Shown here piece after piece: positions 13,021-25,918 of a stretch of 64,000 bases of DNA (within the stretch, counting starts at the first letter, position 1; each line of letters opens with the position of its first letter). The position numbers were made by a program, and so were the translations under genes. The stretch is from the NCBI GenBank assembly GCA_963978545.1, contig OZ021732.1, positions 34,068,123 to 34,132,122 of the forward strand, written 5' to 3'. The DNA comes from Linyphia triangularis. Lineage: Eukaryota > Arthropoda > Arachnida > Araneae > Linyphiidae. Under the pieces are notes generated by a model. The model saw only the letters and a list, made by a program, of their open reading frames with translations, was not told the origin of the DNA and ran no database searches.

Positions 13021-16000
13021 GATGCTGTTTAAGACAGTGATCAAGAGTTCAGGCATAAATCTGTGGCAGCTAATGCACATTGGTTGACCTACCATGCCTT
13101 ATCAGACTGTATGCGCAGCCTTATCAAACTGGTTCAATCCAGTGCTATTGCTGATTATGTTAATTATCATCTTTGTTAACTGCCAACCTCTAGACCTGAA
13201 ATCACAATGTAAGGCTCTTTTTTCTGATTACTCACTTGGCTTACTTGCCGAATGTTGTACTAGTCTGTTTTTTGTTTCCTGAATACTTCCCGGGAGGAAG
13301 TTAGTATCTAGTCATTTTTCAATAGTTTTAATAAAAGTCGACTCTTTAAAAACGCCTCTTTACTCTTTTTACTTTACCACTATCTACCACGCAATGTACC
13401 GACTGTTCTGATTGAAGTACGGCCGGAACAAATCTATGTCAGAAGAGGTGTTCAGTTTCGACATTCCAGAAAGCCCAGTTGTACCATTAGACCATATATT
13501 CACTATCGACAAAAAGTTGCACGGCAGTTTTGTCGCAGAGATCTGGTCAATGTGAGTATAAGGCAATGTGTTCGTTAGAGAGGCAGTGACAGAAATGTTG
13601 ACGGCCTGTTGAAGAGGGCTGTGAAATGCTACAACATTTCAGCGACTTTTTTTGTCTTACGTCATAGTTGTGGCCTGTGTAATCGAACGGCGCTGTGTTC
13701 ACCAGCAACAACTTTGTCACTAGACCACTATGTAATCATTTTCACTCCCACAAAATCAGTCTTGAAGAGTATAGGGGTACGAGCTGTTCGTCTTGTTTTT
13801 TGAACAAAACGTTATTCTGTCTCTTAATTTATAGTCTGCCATTTATATATTATTTCAGTTTATGTGTTCCGTGTTCCTGTTCTCGTGTTTTTTTTTCTGT
13901 ATTAGATATTTGCTTACGGCATTTCTCTTAATATATTATATTTGTTGTTTTCCATACTGTTCTGTGTGATATCATAGGTTGCAATTATTAAAGGAAGAGA
14001 TATGTCAAATAGTTGTTGAAAAAGAAAATTTCGTATTTTTGATATCAAGTGTGAAAAAATAAACATACAATAACTCCCTAAACTGTCTATTCCCTAGTAA
14101 CACAAATACGTTGAACAACTTCACTACACACTGGCCAATCCCGATGTGTACCTTTGTAGACTGGCCGTTGCTACGGATCTTGGCCAATCTTGCCCAGTGC
14201 TGGGTTAAATATACTGCAAGTTTTGAAATATTGATGCTCAATCTTAAAATTGAAATATATTTTTATAAGAAAGGACAAAGGCGTAAAAAGTATACTTTGT
14301 GATGGATTTGACAAGTTTATTTTTTAAAAAAATCGTATATTTTAGAACGATGCTCGAGTTTCGGCATGGATTGGCCTATCCTTCCAGACCTTCTGTTCCA
14401 GCAATGGCCAATACCTCTGTACTATCTGGGTTATCAGATGATTCTTTAACTAACAGCTATAATCTAGTTTTTGTACTGTTTTATTCCTTTGCTAATGTTT
14501 TAGTTTCCTTTTTTTTTTTATATACATAGTTTTGCATTCACACATGTAGAGAGCAACATCCAGTGGTGGATTCAGAGGACAGATTTAGGGTTGGAACTCC
14601 ATAAACCTAATAAATATTATATGTATTTCCTACCTGATAAATAGTGAGTTGAAAATACAATCGAGCTCCTTTGCATATTATATAGAAAAAATAAGCATAT
14701 TTTACAGATAATTTTCATGAGGGATATTTCGTGAAATAAATTTTATGTAATTGGTTAAATCCAGTTATCTATTGAAATAATAAACCAAATAATATAAATA
14801 GTTTTTAATAAACGCAATTCACCTCTCCCCTGGAACAGTTTTGCGTTCAAGTTAACAGTACCCATTGACAAGACTTTTTGTTCTGTTACCGTAGTGGACA
14901 CACAAATGCCTAGTTGGCAACAGAATTGTCTCCACTTTTTGTCATTAGTGAACACATAGACTTAGATTTTTCTCCAGATGACATCATTATCTTTAAGGTT
15001 TATGTAAAAACTCCTACTCTATGTTAGCAAAGTTTTACACCCACAGGATTATGAATACGTAGGCGTGTTTTACAAAAAAGCACTTTGGAACGAAGAGATT
15101 TTCTGAACATATTGAGGATGCTTTGCTCTTTCCTCGAGATATTTTAAGGAAGTTAAAGTCTTAAGGCATGTAGACTTCTTGATGTAGTCAAACATCAAGT
15201 AGATTAAAGAATACTATTAGTTTTAAAAACTATTTGGATGTTATGTAATAGGTTAGGACAAGGGAGTTATTCAGTCAATCGTATGATTTGTTTTAACAAT
15301 TATTTTGACAAAAACCATATTAAAGGATTTATTGTGACAATATTGTGTACATATTCACTTAAATGCATTATTACTCTTTTTCACGCTGTAAATGGTTAAA
15401 TAAGAGCAGACATAAGTTGTAACGAGTGTTCCGATTCGCCCCTTTCTGCAGGGTGAATGGACACCATGAAAAAAACAAAAATAAAGGCAAATAATTTTTT
15501 TCCTAACAATTCTGAGTTTGATCCTCAAAGAAGAGAACACCCAAGTTTCAAAATCAAAAATATGTTCGCAAGCCATCTTATTTCACCCGATTTTTACGTT
15601 GAAATTTTGCGTATAAACTTGAAAAGTATGCCTATTCACCCTGTTTTACAGTACAAATAAAACCTATGAACTAAATCAATCAAAACTTATTATAAATAAA
15701 CATTTATAATTCTATAAATGCCAATATGTCGAGGAGATTTCTTTCAGGAGTACTTTCAATGGTAAACTGAAGTGCATTCGCTTCTTGAATGGAGAAAACC
15801 TGGAAAACTGACTCCCTACTGGTAAACACGAGACTATGGGTAACGATCGATCTCTACTGTATCAACATGAAAAAAGACTGAAAGTGACGAAGCTTTGTTC
15901 CAATACCTTTTTCATGCTAGCCTCGCATTCAGCCTCATAGATGTAAGTGACGTGATGACTATTATTGCATTTTTACTCCACCGCACGTTAATTGGTTTAT

Positions 16001-18483
16001 TGGTTATTTCTTCGATACCTTTGCCAATGGAGAAAAATTTGAATTAAAAGAGTTCTTTTTTTTTTTTTTAATTTGTTGACTTTTATAATAGAGAATTAAT
16101 GTGTAGTAAAAGTCTTCTTAATAATCCAACAACTTTACGAACTGATTTGGAGTTTCAGTGTTTAATTTAAAAAAAAAATTAAAATTAGAAATTTAATACT
16201 AAATTAGAAACGTTAGGTTAAGTAGGAACTTAACTTGAATAATATTTTGCTTAGACTTAAAGGTTTTTATCACTTTCTTTAATATAATAATTTTTTACAT
16301 AAAATTCAAGAAAAGCTGGCCACGAAGCTATACGAATGGTATTTAAAAATTCAGTAAATTTTAATAAAATTGTATTTGACAGATCCTCATAATATCCTAC
16401 ATAGTACCAATACTATTTTATTCTACCATACCGTATCGCAGCTTCCCCAAAAACGAAAATTACAATTTATCATTTCAATTGAAGGGAAACGTTATTGTTT
16501 TTCTCAAGGTTAATTTTACATAGACTGACATTATGTTGCATAAAAAATAGACTTATCGTCAAAGTTAACCCATGAATTACATCATGACACCAACAGTCTA
16601 ATTTTAATAAAATGTTGGCATAAGTTTTTTCCCCTCTTTAATCTTATAAATGCAATTCCCTATTAAATAGAATTCTTAAATTAAGTAGAGAATATGATGC
16701 ATTTTTTATGAAGCTGTCTGATTGAAATAGTGTCTTCGATACAAATGTTTTATTTATGAGATACTTATCCTTTCTTTCAGCTACACTGAAATATACACGA
16801 CTGTTAATAAAACAGTCCATTGATTTAATCCGACTGAAAACGCATTGCATCCTCTAGAGAAGGAAATTAATTACTTGACTTATAAGATTGCTGAAGAATG
16901 GAGGACATTCCTTTCTGGAGATGCATTTAAGAGTATATTTATTTTTGTGGGTAAATAGGACGACCAACTAGAAATTTTTATACTAGTTGGTAGCCAAAAG
17001 GATTTCCTTTTGTGTTAATTTAAAGTCACACCAATTAAAGCATTTGATAGGGAGAAATGAATCATTCCATAACAATGTAAAAAAAAAATTATACAGGTGT
17101 TTTTATTATTATTATTTTTTTTTTTTAAAAAACTTCGTCTAGAATATCCAATATGTACGTTATCTGACTATCATGAGTGAGTGTTGATGAATAGGCAATT
17201 ATACGAAACAAGCTTGTAGATAACGTCATGGCTCTTCAGTCTTAAGAACTCTTCAAATAACTAGGAACAGAATTAATGAAAGACATATTCTATACAACTA
17301 CCAGAAAAATAAAATCCAAACTAATCTTGCGTTGTAAACGTTTGAGTCAAAATACATAAAAAAAACGAACTCGTATAAATTATTTTCCCTTTGAAAATCG
17401 ATTAATCATTATTTTCAGTTTAACGTAAAAATACAGTGACCAACAAATTGTCAAACACCTTTTGGGACATGTAATTACCAATAAAGTCACACCAATTACC
17501 AATAAAACCTATGGTGGAGGTAAGATAGGCAGCATTTCGTTTTATATGTAGCTTAAAATTCCAAATAGTGATCAGAAAACTTCAATCTAATTTATTGAGT
17601 TCCTACTAATTGTTGCTCTGGTTGAGCTTAATTGAATACCTGTTCTGCTCAACTTTCAACGTCATTGATATCTGACAATTATTTCTCCAGTACCTCTCTG
17701 ACAGTAAGTTAAATAAGCAGCGTTAAATAGTACAAAAGAAATAATCGAAATGCATTATCTGGAAACCTGCCAGGGAAATTCTACACTGTTTGCGATTTTT
17801 AGTTGAACAGTGATTGCTAAAGAAATTAATGATGTAATTTTTTCGCAAAGTAATAGAACACTTACATTTTTTTTTTCCAAAAATTAGACGAACCGTATTA
17901 TCGTTGTTCGAATAGACTTTATTTTTTTTTAATGTTTAGGGGTGGGGGGCGCTATATAAACTTCATTAGAATGTTATTTTATCGCTTAGTGGACGTGACG
18001 GGACAGAAAAAGGGAAACTGTCGCACAAAAAAATATTATTTTTTAGTAGAGTTCTCTGACGACCAATAAAAAATACTCTCTTATTTTGACATTTATCTCC
18101 ATTAAAGAATTCCTTACTCCATCAATTTAATTTTTTGTATACCTGGTAATTTGTTTGATTCAAATCCGTTAATTTTAAGATGTAGCTATTGTGGATAATT
18201 TTTATAGATTTTAAATTACTTGAATAAACACTGTTTCTTAAACCATCCCTAGAATTTCAAGAGTATATTTTTTCTCCGAGAAGCAAGGGTTAAAAAAGAA
18301 ATGATTAGGGATATGACGATAAAATTGAAAATTGATAAGATTTTTGAAATTTAACTCATTTAAAAACACTTTATTTTAAATTCTCTGGTGTAAGCACAAG
18401 ACAATTTGGTTCATTTTTCAACATGTAAGCAGATAAGAATCATAAAATTAAGATGAATCTATATATTTTTATTTTATGTAATA
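13021..18483. other. Long stretch without recognised genes
   Basis: Many short open frames of up to about 80 codons on both strands, none with recognisable domains or consistent splice context. A T-tract lies at 17101-17126, and a small 9-bp inverted repeat (ACCAACTAG/CTAGTTGGT) at 16963-16993. CCAGTGGTGGATTCAG at 14561 resembles a hAT end but no partner was found. Confidence 0.45.
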
Positions 18484-19345
18484 CTAGCTAAATACCTGTG
18501 CTTCTCCATGTGCATTTTAGCAATCAAAAGGTATTCATGCATTCCACATCTTGGATGTTCGATCCCGTTTCGACCCCTTAAAATTGGCTTAGTTAAAATC
18601 GGAACACCTTATTTTATCAGTGTTTGCCTTTGTTGACATTTGTTTCAAATTTTATAACTGTATCTTTATTGGAAGTAGTGTATAGAGATATTCTTCGCAC
18701 GGATCTGACCCCATTTAGATCCTTTAAAATTAGTTAATCGAGATCGAAAAAGCTTACATTTTCTGTTTCCCTTTGCTGATATTTTTACCAAATTACAGTT
18801 GTGACTACATTGGAAGTGGAACTCGTTTGGAAAGTTTAGATTCCTTTCGACCCTTTAAATTTAGTTAATCGATATTGAAATAGTTTACTTTATTGGCACA
18901 TGTATCAAATTGCTGAGTTGTGACTTCTTTGGAAATGGGACATTACGCTAATCCTCCCATCATATTTTTCGAACCCTCTTCAACCCTTTAAAATGAGTTA
19001 ATTTCAGAGTTGTGATTGTATTGAAAGTATGGTATTGCGATAATCCTCGTTTGGAACTTTTCGACCCCTTTTCGACTCCTGGAACTTAGTTAATCAAGAT
19101 GGGAATTGTTTATTTTATATGTGCTTGTGCTTAATAGTATAAAATTTCAGAGTTGTGACTGTATTGGAAGTGGGGTATTACTCGTTTGGATTGTTTCGAC
19201 TCCTTTTCGATCCTTTAATATTAGTTAGCCAAGATCGCCATAGCTTACTTTTTCTATTCTTGTCCTTGTTGACTTTTATACCAAATTTCAGAAGTGTGAC
19301 TAAATTAGAAATGGAACATTGAGATATATTCTTCGTTTGGGACGT
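18484..19345 (+). repeat. Degenerate tandem array, period about 135 bp
   Basis: Begins with a variant of the terminus seen at the window start (ACTAGCTAAATACCTGTGCT). The anchor AGTTAATCGAGATCG, or variants, recurs at about 18591, 18732, 18863, 18996, 19088 and 19223, that is at intervals of 141, 131, 133, 92 and 135. Each unit also has a TTCGACCCTTTAAA block and a CAGAGTTGTGACTGTATTGG block. Probably a tandem region internal to a transposable-element family. Confidence 0.8.
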
Positions 19346-19583
19346 TTCGCCAAAAGTTTTTTTTTTTTATTATTATTATTTCATATGAGATTTTGAAGTT
19401 GAGTGGGTGGTTTTATTCGTTCTTTTGATAGTTTTCAAATCGTAATAGCTGAATTTGCACTCATTAAAAATAAACATTGGTTCAGATTTACTGCACAGTG
19501 CCTTTTAGCGACTTTTCGAAAGTTGGTGATTTAGCGTTGAATGCTACCCGGCAACTTTGTATTCTATCAATCCTAGTGACCGA

Positions 19584-19798
19584 ATGCATTTAGGTTATCA
19601 TGTCACCATTACATAGGTACTAAGAGGAGACGTTCTCCTCTTTTCCACAAGTAATTGCATTGCACTGGATTTGGCAATACGGCATTCTGACGCCATTTTA
19701 GATTGGGCAACACAACCTTTTAATTTCATTTTGAATTTGGCAACTTTTTTAAAAAGTCGCCAAGAGGCAATGTACGGTAAATCATAACCTAAATGCAT
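19584..19798. mobile_element. MITE, 215 bp
   Basis: Perfect 15-bp terminal inverted repeat ATGCATTTAGGTTAT at both ends, continuing imperfectly inward. The interior contains TTTGGCAAC-type motifs shared with the neighbouring small elements. No coding capacity. Confidence 0.75.
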
Positions 19799-20057
19799 AT
19801 ATTATTATAAAAAATTTAATTCCGATTTATCCGGAATGGTGAAGTTTCTATTCAATCAACTGTGAATTTTCTGCATAGTAACCTTAATATTCTTAATGGA
19901 AATTCCGTGCTCAATTTTTATAGGCATATATCCGGAAAACGTTCACGTAAAATACGTTATGATTATTTGCCGAATCTAAACAAATCTGGCTTGTTTTAAT
20001 TGTATAAGAGAGAAATTTTTGTAGTCGAAATTCTATTATCCACAGTATCCGGAACAC

Positions 20058-20237
20058 GGTTAGAATGTGCTTTGTACGGTCCACACTTTTTGTTTGGCGA
20101 TTCTGGGTAACCCGGCACCAATGTGGTTCCATTCCAACTTGGAATCCATTTTTGAAAACCTGTAGTTTGGTGTCAATTCATCTTGGCGGCAAAATTGTCA
20201 AAAAAAGTGGAAACTGTAAAGCACATTCCACTAACCT
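20058..20237. mobile_element. MITE, about 180 bp
   Basis: Inverted ends GGTTAGAATGTGCTTT on the left and, read inward on the right, GGTTAGTGGAATGTGCTTT. CGGAACA occurs immediately outside both ends (20050-20056 and about 20238), a likely 7-8 bp target duplication. Confidence 0.65.
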
Positions 20238-20299
20238 TCGGAACATGTTCCAGCAGATAACTTTTCCGAAAAGTCTGGTTTATCCGAAATTCTAATCCA

Positions 20300-21430
20300 A
20301 AAGAAATGTACACATCTAGAATCTATTTATTCTTGCGCCATCGTAACTATTAAATAAATAGGTTTTAAATAGGCAATAATTTCTATCTGTAGACTGTAGT
20401 AAGAAAAACAAAATATAGCGAATCCAAGTTGTTGCTGTTGCCAGATGTATTAGTCAAATTTCAAAAGGTATATTGTGATTGGCTGGATTACTGAATTTGG
20501 AAATTCGTGCATAAAGTACATTTAGAAGATTTGTGATTGGATATCTGAAGTCGTTGCCATTCTGCTCACAGAAATACAGCCGAATTCGAACGTTACGCAA
20601 GAGAATTATTTAAAAAGTATTATTTGTTGGTTCATTCTGAATTAATTTACAAAACAGTCACGAATATTTTCTTTGTTTTTAATGTGTTTATTTTGTAATA
20701 AATATTCATTATAGCCAGCTTATAAAGAGAATCCAAATTTAAAGAGGCACCACGTTTCAGATTGTTAATCGTAATTTCCAAAAATCTATTTCAAACTCAT
20801 GTTTTGAAAATGATATAGAGCCTCTTTAATGCTAGCCAAGCTGTAATATAACCTGCATTGTCAAGTTCAAAGACCTACATGCTGCAACGAGTACCCAGCA
20901 ACATGGGTTCTCGCAGCTAGTTGAATCAGAGATTATTTGCCATACAGATTATTTAGAAGGCAAACACCGAACACGAATGGTAACAATTCCATGTTGCTTT
21001 ACTGCTAAAAGATGTGGTGTCATGCATATAATCTCAAATAAAAGGAGGAAAAAATGAAATCATATAATTGGCTCACCTTACAGCTACATACCAGAAAATA
21101 TCCAAAAAGAACAAGAAACAAGAACTAATGAAAGAGGCTTTTTACTTTCAGGTAAGTAAAATAAAAATTAATGCTGAGTGTAAATTAACGTCAAGATATA
21201 ATTTTATTATAATATAATATTTGTGTTACGCACACACAATTAAAATATGGTTCTTGTAGATTTAAAAAAAGCCAGAAATTGTCAGTCTTAACGAAGTGAT
21301 ATCTTTTTAATCCATTTTGAAGCCTAAATAGTGACGACGGAAATTATTTCCGAAAATGTTGAGGTTTCGATCAACTTAACAAAACGATAAATTGACAATG
21401 GTGGTGGGAGTATGTTAGAAGAAACAAGTT
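20300..21430. other. Intergenic DNA, nothing recognised
   Basis: No supportable feature. Scattered ATCCGGAA-like words occur between 19820 and 20290 but do not pair as inverted ends. Confidence 0.45.
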
Positions 21431-21432
21431 TA

Positions 21433-21636
21433 GGTTAAAATGTGCTTTACGGGCTGCCCAATTGGCAACTTTGCAAAATATTGCCAATTTGAATTGACAC
21501 TACAACTGAATTTAACTACAGGTTTGACATAATGGATGCTAAGTTGTAATGGAACCATATAGGCGCCGGGTTCCCATACTTGGCACAAAATCGCCAAAAA
21601 AAAACAAACTAGGCAGCTTAAATCACATTTTAACTC
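21433..21636. mobile_element. MITE, about 204 bp
   Basis: Inverted ends of about 25 bp: GTTAAAATGTGCTTTACGGG from 21434, and on the right GTTAAAATGTGATTTAAG read inward, both reaching GGCTGCC or GCTGCC. The interior shares the ATTGGCAACTTT/ATTGCCAATTT theme with the other MITEs. Confidence 0.65.
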
Positions 21637-21639
21637 GGA

Positions 21640-22190
21640 AGAGTACTCAGATTGGTAGTTTTCAATGCTCATTTTCTGAAAATAAAAAAACTACTTCAGA
21701 ATAATGACTAATAACACGGTAGGTGTGTACTTTCTAGTATTTTGTTGTTTATCCAACTATGCTGTTCGTATACTGTAACAAGTTAAAATACTAATCAATG
21801 TACTAATAACACAATTTCTAAAATTGCTTAATTTTTTTAAATGTACGTATGTGCTATTTATATAATTATCTACGTCTTCTACATTATATTTATTATTTCT
21901 ATATACGTCATACATGACAGCTCAAATCACACAAACGATACCCAACTTGTTTTTAATCAAAAAGTAAAACTACAAAAACGAAAATTACATAAATGTGGAA
22001 AAAAAATTATATGAATATAAATTATTGAAAGATGTAATTTAATAGTTCTCACAGCTCTACTGTGAACTGGAAGACCATTGATCAATACAAGTTGGGTCAT
22101 ATCACTGAAAAGCTGTTATTGTACACGTTATCAATATAATCACAACTTCTTGATAAATTTAGCAATTTGAAACACGAATACTACAAGATA
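21640..22190. other. Intergenic DNA, nothing recognised
   Basis: AT-rich sequence without a supportable feature. Confidence 0.45.
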
Positions 22191-22191
22191 T

Positions 22192-22618
22192 TGTTATGAA
22201 ATTTTTTCCGGGGAAAGGATAACGCAGTTCTTACTAAATAAAAACTATAATTTATTCTTCCCGCGAAGGCTCACAAAACTTCTCCGAATATCAGAACAAT
22301 AGCTATCAAGCTTCAATACAAACTTCGGTACATAAATTTCTAACACAGCGATAATGCAGGCACTGCGAAAGTAAACCAAATATCCAATGCCTTTCAAACA
22401 GCGTCTAATACTCATCTGATCTAGTGATTATATTTTTCGCCTCTTTTTATAGTCTCGCAGCAGAAGTTTCTAGCAAAATCGAAATGTCCCGATTGATTTA
22501 GATGTTGCCACCTTTTTGTAACCTGTATTATCTCTGTTAACAAATAAATTAAAATAAAATATAACTTTAAAATAAATACATCACTATTTGCAATTATATG
22601 CAGAAAATGTGTGTTACA
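22192..22618 (-). mobile_element. Solo LTR of a Gypsy-type element
   Basis: On the minus strand it starts TGTAACAC and ends TCATAACA, obeying the TG..CA rule. The 3' half (GATGTTGCCACCTTTTTGTA followed by an A-rich block and CATCACTATTTGCAAT) closely parallels the LTR at 63251-63712, which is attached to a pol fragment. No internal region follows on either side, so it is a solo LTR of a related subfamily. The 4-bp flanks ATAT and ATAC agree at three positions only. Confidence 0.75.
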
Positions 22619-22619
22619 A

Positions 22620-23426
22620 TACTTACCAAGAGCTTCAAATAGTTATACAGCACATGTCTGTGGTATTTCTAGCTAAGACTAGTTTTCCAATTTCGCAACA
22701 TTTAGTTGAATAGCACTTATATATAGGATTTATATATTGATTACGAATCAATAAGTCCATCTATACAAGTTTATAAATTGAACATGCATGAAATATATGC
22801 ATGAATTTTAACGGTGCTCTGTACTTTCTAGGTCTGGAATATTGTCTTACTTTAAAGAAAGCATGAACCTGTACCGGAAGTAATATCCAAGTGACTGCCC
22901 AATTTAAAACTATTAGAAAGACGTGTTCAATCAATGTTCAATACTACTCAACACTTTCACTTCATGCAGTTCTAGATCACAGTTAACCTAGCAATACACC
23001 TCAAATAGTTCTTGAGCCACACTTTAGCAATCACTTACCTATGTTAATCCCTTTTTTAAAAAAAAAAAAAACTTTATGCCAATTAAAACACTGTTTAAGA
23101 ATAGTTATCGCTATTTGGTGAAAGTTCTAAAATATAGTAAAACTTATCGAATGATTAAGACTTAAAGCGAGAAAGCACACAAGATGAATATCCTTAATTT
23201 TTAATTTTTTTTTTTTTTTTTTAATTAGAAAAATGATGTCCCATGTTATTAAGTTTTATCTAAACTTCATTCCTATTTCACTGGATGATATTGGAGAAAC
23301 CAAAAGAAAATATGCTTCAAATACAACATTGGAATCGCATTTCGTTTAGAATTCTACAACTAACCGTTTCTATCTCAATATCATCATAAGAAATGTTTAG
23401 TGACCATGTCAAAAGCTTGTATTTAA
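22620..23426. other. Upstream region of the exchanger gene
   Basis: About 0.8 kb before the proposed start codon, containing T-tracts near 23205-23222 and an A-tract near 23057-23070. No promoter element can be supported from sequence alone. A TAA in frame lies directly before the ATG at 23427. Confidence 0.4.
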
Positions 23427-23598
23427 ATGAATCGTTCGATTCCAGCCATGGAAGAAACTCTTGTGAATAACGACAGCGCACAAATACCCTATTGGTCAGT
23501 GGGTAATGCAACGAAAGAAGAGGAAAAGAACTACAATGAATCGAAAGAAAGCTACATGTATGGCATCGCCTTCATATGCTTCACCCTTTATACTGGAA
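23427..23598 (+). CDS. SLC9C1: SLC9C-like exon 1 (N-terminus)
   Basis: Start chosen at the first ATG after an in-frame TAA. A second in-frame ATG at 23448 sits in a better Kozak-like context (GCCATGGAA). The product has a short hydrophilic N-terminus with NNDS, NATKEE and NESKES, possible glycosylation sequons if extracellular, and then begins a membrane segment (YGIAFICFTLYTG). The donor is GTAATA at 23599; the exon ends in phase 1 and joins to IIFREWLK of exon 2. Recognition rests on the phase match and hydrophobic pattern, as the N-terminus is poorly conserved in this family. Confidence 0.65.
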
Positions 23599-23819
23599 GT
23601 AATAACTTTTATAAATTTATTTCGTATATTTTCCATACATTAAAATCTTTCTCGACTGTTCAGATTGAAGGATCGTATGAACTTTTAAAATACCAAATTA
23701 CATTTATTGAATTGAGTGTTGAATATCGTAACTAAATACTGCTATCAAGCATCTTGAATGTTGTCCTCTCTTCAAAACTTTTAGTTTAAGAAATATTTTA
23801 TTATATTCATATGCCACTC

Positions 23820-25918
23820 CATAGGCGTAACTAGAGTTATTGAATGGGGGTTTTTCGAAAAATACAGACTTGCTACACCAGTGAAAAAAAAGGAGAGGAG
23901 GGAGAAGGAGAGAGTAAAATAAAAAATTTCATGTTGTTGAAAAAGTTTTCAAATCATTGTCCAAATCTACGGGATAAGGAAAACTTCTTAAAAATTCTAT
24001 TAAAAAAAAAGCAGGAAAATGTTTTTAAACACATGGAAATTGAAAGGGTCTGATATAACTGTAAAATATATGGATGCAATATTTTCGGAGAAACTTTTCG
24101 GGCGTATCAAAAAAGATAGGATCAATTTCAGTGGCGGGATCCCCTCGAAATATTTCAAACATACACTGCCAAAAACAAGCATTAAAGAAACTTCCATAAA
24201 TATTTAAATATATTTCTTCCCAAATAGCTGTGTCTCTTAATGTTTATATTGCATTGTTGTTTTTATATACATAATGATACCAACCCCGTCCGAGTCTGTA
24301 AATCTGCAGATAATTTTTTTATTTTTTCGTCTTCATCAGGCGATTCTTTTTCAACTTGAACAGTAATTTCACCATATTTTTCATCTTTTCTTCTTTTGAA
24401 AAATAAAAACAATGTCACACTTTGAGTTTTGCGTTAACTACCTGCACTCATTTTAATTACTTTCAACTACCTATTTGTTAACATAGGGTAATAAAAGTAT
24501 TATTTTTGATAAAAAAAAATCGAATTTTTTTCATTTCTCCACGTTTTGGAACATCCAATTGAAAAAAAAAAAAAATGGTATAGAAAAATGTCTGCCAGTG
24601 TGCCTGTCGTGGTCAAGCACAACTCCCGAATGATTTGGCCTACGATGTTCAAATTTGGAGTACAGGTTAGTGGGGACCATTGAACCTGCCCGTAAGGTTT
24701 TCGTCAATATTGCTCATGCGCAAAACTTTAAAAAAATCATGTTCTTTAGCAATCACTTAAAAGCGGCTCTAACGACTTAGATGAAAATCTCTATGATAAT
24801 GCTTCTTAAGATGTTTTAAACATCCACATCTCCAAAATTCCCATACAAATGTTATAGAAGTGTAAAAAGATGAAAAACGAGTGTCTTCAACATAGAGATC
24901 TCTCCCCTTGAGGATCGCTCATCAACAACCATTTTTCTCTTCTCCTCTGTTCCACTAACAAGAAAGGATATTGCAAGAATTTTCGAAAAGTACATTCTTA
25001 CATTCGCCATTGTAATTTTTTTTTTTTTTTTTTTTTTTTTTTTCGCCCTTGTAAGAGTTATCTGTAAAAATATCACTAAGGGCCATAATTTCAAATAAAT
25101 GAAAATAGTAATAACACTATTACACGTCAAATTTAAGTATGCTGACCATTATTATAGTGCGATTGAAAGTTGTGCAATGTGCCACTCTCCTAATTTACAT
25201 TCGGTAATTGTTTAGAGTTTGGGTTTTCTATGCAGCACAATGTCAACTCAGAACTTATGTTTCCCACGATGGAGAGTCCATTTCTTCAGCCTCGGACGTG
25301 TATAGTGCGTAATTATCATCAAATGGTACATTAAATGGCAAGTTTACTCTTCTGGTGAAAAATCCATGGATAGTCTTGCAGTTTGGTATAGCTTTTGATT
25401 ACCTTAGTAAAACACTGGTCACTGAAAAATCTCAATTATGAAATTTAATGGATAATGTGAGCAATAATCAACAAAGAGTTGATTAGAGAAAAAATGCAGA
25501 ATATTTGTTTAATTCTATCTCAACTTAATGGGTTGAGGGTTGAAACCCCAAAACCTCCCTCGTTACGCCTATGGTCTTTACATCAACGGTCGATGACTAA
25601 AGTCAAGTCTGTAGCACTTATGTTCCAGCGATAAAGACTCCATTTATCCAGCCTGTATAGCGCGTATAATTGTCTGCGAACAGCATACAGTTTGCAAGAC
25701 GTTCAATATGGTACATTAGTTGTCTAAATGCCTTTCATTTTGGTATGGCTTTGGATTACATTAGCAAAACCCTGAATGATTACTAGTAAGGAAATTTAAT
25801 GGATACTTTGAGTAATAACCAACAAAGAGTTGGTTGGGGGAAAAACGTAGTACATTTGCTTAATTTTTCTCAACCCAATGGGGGTGGGGTTCGAACCCCT
25901 CCCTCGTTACGCCTATTT
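23820..25918 (+). repeat. Composite repeat with ATAGGCGTAAC termini and a tandem duplication
   Basis: CATAGGCGTAAC at 23820 is inverted as GTTACGCCTATG at 25562-25573, and again, slightly mutated, near 25907-25918. The last 0.7 kb is an imperfect duplication: 25233-25573 and 25588-25918 share, in order, blocks near CTTATGTT, GTATAGYGCGTA, AATGGTACATTA, TTTGGTATRGCTTT, AATTTAATGGATA and CCTCCCTCGTTACGCCTAT. A separate dispersed repeat (24447-25194) sits inside. No transposase is recognisable. Confidence 0.55.
24447..25194 (+). repeat. Dispersed ~0.75 kb repeat, plus-strand copy
   Basis: Matches the reverse complement of 8163-8925 block for block, including CATAGGGTAAT near 24483, TCCACGTTTTGGAACATCC at 24537-24555, TCCAAAATTCCC near 24832 and TATAGTGCGATTGAAAGT near 25155. 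A T-tract of about 27 lies at 25017-25043. Confidence 0.55.

Noticed and set aside
14561..14576. Possible hAT end CCAGTGGTGGATTCAG
   Set aside because: No inverted partner or target duplication found.
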